Origin: Branchinecta lynchi
Taxonomy: Eukaryota > Arthropoda > Branchiopoda > Anostraca > Branchinectidae
Assembly: GCA_023053575.1 (NCBI GenBank)
Contig: JAKZAP010000006.1
Span: 15,757,280-15,821,279, forward strand
Direction: 5' to 3'
DNA length: 64,000 nucleotides
Shown here: positions 36,401-48,400 of the stretch, in pieces
How positions within the stretch are numbered: the first letter of the stretch is position 1
Layout of the letters: the number at the start of each line of letters is the position of its first letter
Position numbers and translations under genes: made by a program
Notes under the pieces: generated by a model
The model's input: only the letters and a program-made list of their open reading frames with translations
The model's database searches: none
What the model was told of the DNA's origin: nothing

Positions 36401-39400
36401 GGTAACTCGTAGTAAAAGCTGTTTCTGTTAAAATACTAGAATACTAGACGACCACAACACCAAAAGGAAAACTAGGGTTTTTAAAGCTTTCAGCTATCGT
36501 GGGGTTACTAGTATTTTTTTTTTTGCACTTTCTCGTAATTTTTCAAAAGAATATTGTTTGCCAAAAAGATGAAGCAGTTCTATATTCCCCTTTAATAGAA
36601 CTATAAACAAACACAACATTTGTTGAGGTACAGGAGTTCCCAGCTCCCTCTGATGGCCTCTGGAAGCATAGCTTCCAGGCAAAATTACATAACGATATAA
36701 GAATAATACGATAATCTTACCCCAGCCAAATCCACGTAGATATTTTTTGGATCCCAAAACGCAAGTGGAGGGATACCCAACACTTGTCCGTCTGTCCGTC
36801 CTTAGCACGACAAGGGTTTGAGATAGTTTGTTCAAATTCGGCCTGTGGACTTTTTGGGTCAAAGTACAGGTCAAGTTCGAAGATGGTCAAAAATCGGATA
36901 ATATTTGAAAAATAAAAGTTTGATCTGAAGTTGATTAGAGGTAAGGGGTAAGTAGACACGCAGATGACGTATATGCAGTTTTCTTCGCTGAACAAGTAGT
37001 TCGTCCGGAATCCGGCCAAAACCGGAAAATTTGTTAAAAGTAAAAGTTTTATTTGAACTTGATTAGATGTCTGATTCGGGGTAAGAAAACATGCTAAATC
37101 CGTGTATGACACTAATTTTCTACCCGGACATATGGTTCGCCCGGAATCCGGCTGAAACTGGAAAATTTGTTAAAAGTAAAAGTTTCATCTGAAGTTCATT
37201 AGAGGTTCGCTATACTGGTAAGGAGGGATGCTGAATCGATATATGTAAAATATTTTCTCGCAGAGAAAATTGTTCGCCTGGAATCCGGCTAAAACCTGAA
37301 AATTCGTTGGACATTTAAAGTTTTATGTGAAGTTGATTAGAGGTTCGATATAGGGGTAAGGAGATATACTGAATTCATTTTGAGCTTTCCGGGCAAGTAG
37401 TTCCCCGAGAATCCGGCTGAAACCGAAAACTTGCTGGAAGTTTTGATCAGTTTCGTCAAAGTATTTATGACGTATAAGGATAAACAGAGACGCTGAATCC
37501 ATATCTGAACTTGGTTTTCGCAGATGATTAACCATTGGCTGTAGTTTTTAAATTTGAATAGCATAAGCTTTCAAGGAGTCTGGCGAAGATCGGATATCTA
37601 CATCCCTTCGAAACCTTTGGTCTTTTGACATGAAAACACTACTAAGCAACTCCTTGCTACCGAACCTTGCTCTCTACCGTTAATTGTAACTTTTTTCTAG
37701 GGCTGAAGACGAGTTCGGTGAATCGTACCTTGTTTTTATTTTATTTATTTAATACTGAAAGTCTAATCATAAAGTATATATCAGCGCATAGTCAATGAAC
37801 CACTAAACGAAAATAACAAGGACTTTTGGAGTTTGGTTAATCATATTTTGTTCTAGAGCTCACGAGCAGTTTGGTTACTGCCAGGTCGGCACCTCTGGTG
37901 CCATCTTAGAAGACGACACCGTCATATTCGGCAGTCCTGGTCCCTACACGTGGCGTGGCACGCTTTTCGTCACTTCAGTTGCGAGGATTTCCTAAAGAGG
38001 GATAAACAAATGTACTACGCTCCAGTGACGCCGGAAAACTCTCCAGTGGACAAATACTCCTATTTCGGTAAGAACACTTTTGGAGTGACTGGACAGTGGG
38101 GGGAGGGGAGGTTGAGTCATCTTGCTAAGTGTTTTATTGTGTCTGTTAGCGAGGAGGGCTAACAAGGGGAAGACGTTTATGGTTGCTATCTCAGGTTGAG
38201 AAGGGGGGGGATAGGTCTTTAAGAACTGCTCGAGTAATGTGATAAATAAGAAGGGTCATTGACAATAGTAGGGCGAGAACATCTTACGTTTACGATATCT
38301 TTCGAATGTATACCTAAGCATCACTGTCCTAAGAGCCTCATTGATCGGGAACTGAAGGAAACTAAAATATGCCTACGTTGTTTGAAAAAGAATGACATGA
38401 TTTTAAAGGGAATGGACTGGCACACCGTACACCAGACACAAGGACGCCCATTGACCTAATCTACGAAAGGAAACAATGCTTTCAGCCGCATTTTTTTCTC
38501 GACATCTTTATTGTTTTCGTATCTTGTCATGGGTGTTTGCTGTGCCTCATACCCACAATTTCCAAGTCTTTATTGAACATTAGAGAACCCTATGTTCAAG
38601 TGTTCTTGAGGGCTTGCCTCTCAAGATTGACGTCAGTATCGTTGTCTCTCGGGAAATCAAGTTCTTTCACTGATTTTGCCGAAGCCCAGTTACCATTTGC
38701 CTTCGGTGTGTAAATATAAGCAAGGACTAAGACTTTTTGTGCATCGCGTGCAAGTTTCTCTGCGGCGTTCTTCTGTATCTATTTGATTTGGCTTACTCAT
38801 AATCAGTATCGTATATTTTTGTTTTGTCGTCCCCTACAGGGTGAAAAGTACATGGAGAGATCCAAGCTAACTAATCAAGCTGTTCAGTGAAAGTTAAAAA
38901 AAAAAACCCGCGAAATTGAGTCAAATTTGTTTCAAATCGAACTTCAAACCAATGAAAATTCCGCTTGCGGCCAAATTGATTTTCTAGAAATCGCGCTGCA
39001 CGAAACGATCGGGAATATACGATACTATTTCTGGTAAATGGGTCTTAACTCGCTGGATACAGAAACTCGAAAAAGCGCGCATCACTGCTATAGGAAAACG
39101 GTAGGTAAACATAGAGCTAATAATAATTTGAAGAACATAGTAGTGGGCTAGCCATGAATCTTTTGCAGTGACTCTTTAATGCCACACATTTGACTATACG
39201 ATAAAGTAAGGAATGGAACACTGTAAGAATTTATTTCAGCCACTATTGGGCCAGAGGCCCTCTTATACCGTCAGAATGGGTGCTGGAAAGGATAGGATTT
39301 ATGGTCCATTTACACACTGCGTAAAATCCGAGCGTATTTTGAAATCCGAGCATATTTTACGCACGTTTTGAGCTTGAAAACGTTTCTAGCAATACGGACG

Positions 39401-42400
39401 TATTTGAGAAATCGGTCCGTTTTGTATCTATATACCTCCGTATTGCTAGAAATCTTTTCAAGCTCAAAACATGCGTAAAATACGCTCGGATTTTACGCAG
39501 TGTGTAAACCCACCATTATCGTCTCACGATTTCCAGTATAACACACATTCCGAACACTATCGAATGCCTGCCGATTTCCCGATCCTGATACACATTTCAC
39601 ACGCTGAGCGTGATCAGATTTGACAGACGTGTAATTTTGTTTTTCCTACCACTGCTGCTTGCAGATGTGCAATTACAAACAACGAGAGCTGTCAATTGAT
39701 GATGATCCTGACAGTCGATTTCCCTCTCGCCAGTCAGACTCTCGATATCTTCGTCAACGTGATTGATCATCGTTTAAGATATTCCCCCGTCTGCTTTATT
39801 CCTTGTGTCGAGGGTTTCAAGCTCCTCGTGGATGTAGTAGGGGTGGTGTATGTTCGAATTGGTGCAATCAGCTTTCCAAAGCACTTTCTTGGCGTTTTGA
39901 TGTCTTTACTACTTGGGTGAAGGATGGCTAGTACCAGAACCAGTGTTAAACTCCTGCCCGGACGAACTAGGCCCTCGCCTAGGGGCCGTTGTCAAAGTTC
40001 AGCCTAAAGTCTAAGTATGTTAAATAAATAAAGAAAAACAAACTTTGCTTTTAAATTACCAAAAAGTGGGACCCCTTACCCCTCCCCCCCCCCCGGATAA
40101 TGCTCTGCCGACCAGTTATACACATATCCTAAAATTTGGGGCATGGTGCGCCAGCGTACCTGCAGCAATGGTGTGGATGCCTCCATACAAAGCTGTTGAA
40201 CTGAGAAGCTGAAATGGAAGTTTGCTTTTCAAACAGGTTCTGAGGGGGGTTTTGACATGGTGTCCCATCGTTGAGCGTATGAGCACCATGCCCATACATA
40301 GGGACCAGGACCGTATTCAGGGGGGTAGCCCCCCCCCGGAACATACGACAATAATCGTTTTTTTATAGGCTTTAACTTCTGATCTATGCCTTTTTGTTAC
40401 TTTGTCGTCCGACCCGCGCGCAACCCCCCCCCCCCCGAAATAAATTCCTGGATACGGACCTGGTAGGGACATGGCCAGAAGCTGGGGCGCCATGCCCAAA
40501 AATTTAGGATTTGAATATGACTGGCCCTGACTCTATTAATTTCCTGGGGCCCTGAATCTCGACGTCCAGGCCTGACCAGAACCTGTCTGCAGTTAGCGTT
40601 ATTGTATTATTGCTTTTGTTGTTCCCATTTTGCTTAGGAGCATATGTACAACAGGCATAGTCAGTGCAACCCCTCGCTTTCTTCCCGATTGTTCATGGTT
40701 TTCTAAGGAAAACAAATCTTCTATTCTTCGCTGTGATGTGTGTAATTACACCGTTGACGTTTTTCATAGGAAAAAAAGTGGGCTTGTTTGCACGTCAACG
40801 CCTTGGCATTGAGGCGGCCTTTTTTTTTTACCCGAAGAGTGGTCCATGAGAGTTGGAGTGGAGGGGTATTTAGGGCCTTAGTTCGTAGCCGTTTCGGTGC
40901 TGGAATTTGTGTTGTCTTTTGCTACAACTTCTTGGAGTTCGAAGCGGAGCTAGATCTGTTCAAAGAAACCACAGATCAAACTTGTTGGGCCCCAGGTCTA
41001 ATCCAGCGAGGTTTTATCCTATCAAGACATTCCATAGTCCTGATTGTGAAGTTTGTTCTTTTTAATGTTAATATTACTAAAAGAATCTTGCAGAGAGGAA
41101 AACCGAGGGTCAGGTGGCTTGCAGTACCAATCCACTGTCACTCCTATGGCTCCATGATTCTTATTCCCAAAATGTAGATTTTAATCCGCTCTTCTTATCC
41201 ACCGTAAGGGCAAGAAGTCGGAGCTTCACCACAGATATGAATCATCAGCTAAATTTGGATAGCGAAAACCGACGATTCCGTTGTCTATCCTAGGCCACCC
41301 TTTGTCTCTCGGTCGTGATCAGGCTTTCCTTGGTCATCTTAGGAATTCAGCCGTTTGCTCAAGGGTTACTAACAGCCGTCAAATCTTCTGTGCAAGCATG
41401 TCCTGGATACGTCTACGAACCGTCATCAAATTATAATGCGGGTAGATGGGGTCACGTTTCTTGCACGGATTTGTCAACTGCCTCCTTTGTTCCTCGCTAC
41501 GCATTTCACAGGCGAGTGACAAATTCAATCAAAGTCTTTGCCGAATTCTTGTTAATTGCCATATATGTTTATGTAGGTAACGCCTTCCACTGCGTTATTG
41601 AGAATGACGAGGCTAGATTCCGTCGCGATTCTGTTTTATCAGAGTAATTTGTCAGCTGTAAGCACAGGTCTGGAGCGTTTAGCTTCAGGTCCGCGGCTGC
41701 TTTGACAGAACAACTTACTTTTCTGACCACCAGGGTGCCGATGAATACGCATGATCGAAAAGCATGTAGAAATTGTATTTTATTGGAATTTGAAATGTTG
41801 CGCGCCTGAAATTCCGTACGTCTGAGCGGGTGTGAGCCTATTCAGATAAGCATCCTTTACTCCAGCGATTCAGTAAGACTATCAGAAGCTGAGTTGACAA
41901 GATCGTGGAACCCCCACTGAAGGTGGTTCGTTCGTTGTTCGCTTGGTGCAGAAAAAAGATCTCCACTGGTCTGTCATACACAAATCCTAAATGTTTTGGG
42001 CATGATGCTCCAACGTTACGGTATGCCTCAATATTTGAGCATGGTGTTGATACGTTAGGGCACCACGCCCTGCGGTAAGGGCACATTATTCCCATACAAA
42101 TCTGTTGGATTATAATGGACAATTGTTTTTTTAAACAGATTTTATTGAGTACTGTGACCAGGCCCTTACCCAAGAATTTATTTCGGAGGGTGGCGAGTTT
42201 GCCTGCTGGTCGGACAAAAAAGTACAAAAAACACATAGATCAGAGGGAAAAGCCTATAAAAATGATTATTTTTGCATGTTTCAGGGGGGGGGGGGGGTCA
42301 ACCCCTAACCTCACCCCCCCCCCCCCCTGGATACGGCGTTGATTGTGACATTGCTCCAGGACATGATGCCCCAACGTGATCATGCGTCCGGGCATGCCAT

Positions 42401-45400
42401 AACGTTTGAGCATCATGCCCATAAAATAGGATTTGCGTATGACTGGCACTGCTCATACTTTGTTCTTGATATGCTGCATAATATTGAGAGCTTGCCCACT
42501 CTCGACTTCGGTGTACACCTCGTACAATATTTGGAACTCGCTGGAGCTAGTTTGAAGTCGTGGTTGATCCTTCGTTACCTTGAAGTATACGTTAACAGAC
42601 AGCAGACTAAACTAATAACGAAACTTTCAAAACAAGAGCTAGAAGCTCATATGGCACTTCCTGGTTCAGTGGATGAAAGTAGGAATTTAGCAATTCGTGG
42701 GTTTGTTCTGATCGTTTGCAAGCAAAACTCTTGAGATGAGCCCAGGTGGTTCCTTTCACAGTTTGAATCTGGAACGTACCTTCAACAGAGAAGGTGTGGG
42801 TCCCAGTCAACAGATACCTCAGATATAAAATTGAGCACACTTTAAATTCTAAATAAATTCATTTTTCTCAACTTCAAATTTAAAGTTTGTGCAAGGACAA
42901 CTCTGAAATTGTTGGCTATTAGCTAATACCAAGTTCGTTATTTCTCCTTGCCATTTGACTATTTTAAAAGCAAGTAATAAAACCAGGTTACTGATCAGTA
43001 TTCAAATAAGCATACCTCTACTGTACATTGCACTTGCTCGCGTGTGTGTGTCTTCGTTATCTGGAAGACTCACTGCTGGTTGCCCGACATTAAATCCTGA
43101 CATCATCGACAGTGCCAACGTGGACTTCTCTGACCAACGTCTTCACAACCACAATTGCGTGATCTGCCGCTATCTTCGCTCAAGAGCAGCTCTTACAAAT
43201 CTCTTGACGCCCGCGTCGAGTTCATATGTCTTCCAGAAGATCATCACCTTTTATCATTCAGATAGCTCGGTGAATGCGTGATTCAATATTCCTAGCGATG
43301 CGTAACACCCCGTCGCGGCCACCACGAATGTCAAGATCATCGACGGTGAAAGTTAGTATCTCACGTTGAAAGAGCAATTAAGCAATTTGGCAACTTAAGC
43401 ACTGCGTTCAGCTCTGGATTTGGAAATCGTAGTGTTGGTGCCTGCAATGGAGTAATAGTCTGTTCGCAGGCCTGAACGAAGGTGGTCTTGGAACTAAGTA
43501 TTTTTCTCTTACATATGTATCTCAGTTTATCTCCATTTTGTACCGCATACAAATACATTTATAGTTCCATATAATACATACTTATCACACTTTTATATAC
43601 TATATTCGTGCTATTTTCGTGCTTTATCAGTAAAGCGGCTAGATTAGTCGCGAGTCTCACGACACATCCCTATTTTTTCACAGACAAAACTTTTGTTTGT
43701 CTAACGGCCAAGACCGGTGAGGGGGGGGGGGTCAAAAAACCAAAGCAAGGAGTCAATTAGTGTTTATTATTGTTCACTAAATAGTAAGCAAACAACTAAG
43801 CTTAGTTACATAACCTTACTAGTTCAAATTTATGTCGGGGTTAGTCCGAAGAAGAAACAAATCCAATTCCCTTCTACAGTTTAATTGTCTGTCCCTGTGG
43901 AGGAATCGCTGGTTGTTGTAGCCTGTTTTTGTTCGCAAAGTTACTGTAACCGACCTGAATGTTTATTGTTAATGACGGTCTGTTCCACAAAATGATACCA
44001 AATAGATGGCGAAGATCATGCACGTCAGATGAAAGAGTTTCTTTGTTGCCAAAAACCACGCATGACAATTACTGTAAGATCAACAGCGGCTTGAGCTCTA
44101 TGTGGTTTCTCGAAATTGCTTCGAGTGTGTAAGGATAATCGACTTCGTTGTCCTTCGTGAGGTTAGAGGAAAACACTGGAAAATTAATCATCGGGGTCTT
44201 GAGGAGTGGAATGAATCACCGGGAACAGGTTTTGTCAATTAAGTATGTGGGCGGCTTGCTGACGGGTATCGGACGTTGGGGTAACTGGCAATGTTTGTTA
44301 GTGATCGTATCCCATCTTTTTCTTGAGTCCGGAGATCTTCTTTTCTTTCGCTTAAAAATAGAATACTGCAGTCCCAGAATCCACTTTTGACTGTTCTTCT
44401 TGTCCCGCACATGTGGCTACCTCTTACCATTTAGTTGAAATGAGGGGAGTGGGTTTTTTTGGATTTGACTCGATATATAGTATTACTAGCGTTTTCATTT
44501 TAAAATTGCCATGTCTGATGGCACTAGTTAGCGGTAATGAATTAAAATAAATATACAAATAAATATCCAACTATGAAGGATAGGCCTGGTTCTCCTAGGC
44601 TTTGGTCCCGAAATTCGGAATTCGACCGTTTCGCAGCATTAACACTTGTTTGAGTCACCTGGGTGTTTGTGTCTAGATTTCCCGAACGCTATGGAAATCT
44701 AGCATAAGATAGCCCTGGAAAAGGACTGGCCTAGTCCGTGAGTCACTAGCATGTTCAGTTTACCTGAGGCATAAACAAATCGCGCTGATTTTAAAATCGT
44801 CTTTGAACTATGGCCTGGCATGGTAGACTACTCACTGAGGAAAACAACCTTTGAATTTCGGGAACTATTTTCTATCCAGCATAACGGGATGTGACTTACT
44901 CTACGGTTTATCCCATTATGTACCATAACGACATTTACTACTCTGTTTACTCTTATATTCTTCTGACCACTGCCTCTGGTAATACTATTGATGACTAACT
45001 CTCCTTGCGGATGCAGAATCGCCGTGTACCTAGTGGAAGAGCCAGAAGCGGCACCCGAGGGGTTGCTCTCTCTCCGCCACCGGTGTAAACCTGGTCGCGG
45101 CACCGGCATGGCACTGGCACGGCACCGCGGCACGCGCCACTTGGTTTACATCGTTTTTTAGAGTGAACAACCCCTCGGTGGCACAACAGCTGTCCCGAAC
45201 GAGTGCCTTGATTGGTTTACACATGATTTGAGTTGTTGAGTTTAAGTCGTTAGTGAGACGTTTTCTCGTTCTTCCTAAGGATCACCGGCGTGTTTTGGAT
45301 TTAGTCAAGTTCAAGTTCAATGGGTTTATTAACAAATACAAAATAAATAACAAAACCAAAACGCTCAGTCCATTTCTGGACGCCCAGAACCACAATCTTT

Positions 45401-48400
45401 ACATTTTAGACATGATACGCAGAGTGATCACTGTTTCTACTCTCAGACACAACCTTGCCTCTAAAAAAACTAACCAATTACCATCCTGCACCTTACCCCA
45501 AGGGAAGCCGCCCCATCCTAAAAAAATTATTATTATTTTATTCTTAAGCATATTTTTTGTCCAGACCTTATTTAATTATTCTTCTGTAATGCTAATAAAT
45601 GATTTTTTACTCTTTTCTTGAATCACGCAAGGGAGCTCCTACCTCTCAGCTCATCTTGGATCAGGTTCCATATTTTTGCACATGTTATATACGGAGCAAA
45701 ATCTGATGTTGAAAAAGTCATATAGAGTATTCGCCTTATTCTAGTTCAGCGCTCCAAGTGGACTGGTTTCTGTTAGTCCCCCATTGCCTCATAATCAACA
45801 CCTGTGTAGACATAGTAAAAAGCCGGATCCATGAGGTAATGGGTAACTTTCACTTTCGAAGAAACTTCCATTACCTGGGAAGCAGATTGCAGATTTTCTA
45901 CTCATCAATTTGTTGATCTATTTTACTATGTCTGTCAATAAGTGCTGATGGTGAGGCATAGGGGGATTAACAGAAACTAATCCGCTTGGAAGTGCTAAAG
46001 TGGAATATGGTGAATTATAACTTTGCAGACACAGATTATTCACTGACATAGGTCCTCCTGCGCCATCGGCGTTCTCTGGAGTAAACCACCTTTGATGCTT
46101 AGAGTATCTGAAAATCCCTTGCTGTTGCTTAGATGCCATTTTTCCACTTTCTTCTTCACTTGCTCTTTTGTATTCTTTGATTTCTGAGTTCATTCACGCT
46201 CTCGAAATCTTCAGCGTCATTGCACTTGAAGGATTCTCTTCGTTCCATGGACCAGAGATCATTCACTATGTAAAACTTTTTAGAATTCTTCAGAATAACA
46301 ATTTCCGTGCTGATGGATGCCCATAAAAGCTGTCCAGTTCTTACATTCTTCGCACCTGATAAATGATTCAGGAGCGGAAATGACTCGTAGGAAGTCATAA
46401 AAGACCGAAGAGGATGAGAAGTAGTAAATGACTTTTCATGTCGATGCTGAACCGTTTCAGTTCTTTCGTTTCGATTTTATTACACCACCTCCATAAAAAG
46501 TATGATTCGATTAGACGTTTCTTCAAGAGATGGAGCCTATCCGTTGATTAAAGAGACAGAGACAAAGAGACAAACAAATTTAACATATAATGGAATTTTA
46601 CAAAAGAAAATTGAATATCATAACAGACCTACCACGTGAAAATCTATACAGATTTGTTTGTTGCAGGACAATTAAAATTATATGAAAATCTATACAGATT
46701 TGTTTGTGGCAGGACAATTAACATTATATGAAAATCTATACAGACTTGTTTGTGGCAGGATTAATATCGGTCATAGGTGGAGAGCCTGTCATATGTGGCA
46801 CATGATGTGTGGCTAGCTTGGAAACATGAACTTGATGCAGTCTATGGTCTCTTTTGAGTCCGTTCGTTGTTTTCTTTAGTTTCGTATGGCCCTTGTCTGC
46901 CGTTTAATTGTTCAGATTAATTAGCGGCGCCATGATGGTTGCCTGACCATTTCGTTGACGCGGAGGAACCCCGAATGTTTGGCTTTGGGGTGTCCCCCCC
47001 CCCCCCTCCCCTCAGGAGTTCTATCTTGTATTGGCTTCGTCGGGACGAGAGCCTTCTTTGCTTTTGTGATGATTATTTCTTATAAAACAATTGGCGCAAA
47101 ATAGTTTTATGCCTTATTGAATATATGTTTCAAAGTGAGCTTGGGCTCAGGGAATACTTTTGCAAAGAGATTTACAAGAGATGAATGTATTTTGCAAACA
47201 TTATTTCTTTTCCGGTACCAAGATAAGATGAAATAGAAATGCCATATTGTATGTTATCTTGATTTGACATATCTTATGTTTGAACGAGTTGTCTATCAAT
47301 TGACTTGTCCACAATCTTGGTATAAATTAAAATAATAACTATTCTGTTCTAAAAAGCTATCCACACTGAGCCTGAACGGGCCGCCTAAACACGTATAAGC
47401 TAGATAGGTGGCTGAAAAGCTTGAGAAAATTGAGAAAGAGGTCATTCGATTGAATCGTACGAATCCTCCGTCTTAAACATGGGTACGGTATTTGATGCAA
47501 ATTGGTTGGTCAGCTGAGATTTTAATTTGGCTTTTTTTGGCCCTTCTTGATAGGGGTCCTCTCCGGGCCGCAGCTAACAATCGAAAGTTAGGACTGCATT
47601 ATCACTGGATAAAAATTCAGCTTACTGTGCGCTTAGGAAGTCAAAATGAATGGTGGTTAGCTAGGGCTCAAGGGACACCGGTAGTGAATTCGTATTTTCC
47701 TCTCGTCATGCCCATATCCAGAAATTTATTGGGGGGGGGGGGGTGCCTGTGGGTCGGACAAAAAAGACATAGATCAGAGGGAAAAGCCTATAATGATTGG
47801 GGGTGGGGTCAGCCCCCCCCCCCGGATACGGCCTTGCCTCTCGTGTACATATATACTTCGACCCGGATCAACTTCTCTCGTTTGGTTTGCTTGACCCGCA
47901 ATTAGATCTAATCTTTGAAACTCATAACCCTTTAAACCTCCCATAAGCTTATCTGCAATATCCGTCTCATTAATTGTTATCCATATTTAATAATATATGT
48001 GCGTCAAGATCTAGTTAAAATGTAAATCTGGTTACTCCGTGATATATTCAAGTCATTTCTAATCATCGCCGACATCAAGAAATGGTGAAATTTGCGCATG
48101 GTGTTCAAGATGGATGATCTTTATACCCGAAGTTTATCTTGGGTTGGGTTTATGCCAGTATTACCATGTCTGTGAAGGGTGGACCCTGTGTACCAAGACG
48201 ATTTTGGCACAACAGTTTGGGTTTATTCGGGTGGGCAGGTGATCGGGACGTGGTGTTCGCGGACTTCAATTCGGGCCAGTTTCTCCGCACTATCAATTCC
48301 GTAAGGAAAAGTAGAGATTATTCAACTTTGAGATGCAAGGGCAGAAAACTGGTTAGGAAATCCTGGTCGTCTTTGCGAACCGCGAGTCGATAATGTGTGC

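Larger units (their letters stand above)
30750..37856 (+). other. Intron 4
   Basis: GT-AG intron of 7107 bases in phase 2. Contents: a near-perfect palindromic element (about 31345-31570), a hAT MITE (31855-32043), two TGACGTCA-bearing inverted-repeat elements (about 32262-32484 and 33944-34248) and a third fragment (35003-35038). It also has a dispersed repeat (about 34560-34855), half of a palindromic element (about 35276-35400) and a GGATCC element with tandem cores (about 36742-37624). I see nothing identifiable in 30760-31330, 32500-33500 and 35420-36700. Confidence 0.85.

Noticed and set aside
37955..37980. Tiny intron as explanation of the exon 5 frame break
   Set aside because: The only GT-AG pair there would span about 24 bases, too short to splice, and would remove conserved blade residues.
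41315..41647. 110-codon frame with CPGYVYEP-like start
   Set aside because: Inside intron 5, no domain, no splice borders giving the needed phase; exon 5 and exon 6 already join.
42339..42734. 131-codon frame
   Set aside because: It begins in the end of a MITE and runs through a foldback element; most likely chance.
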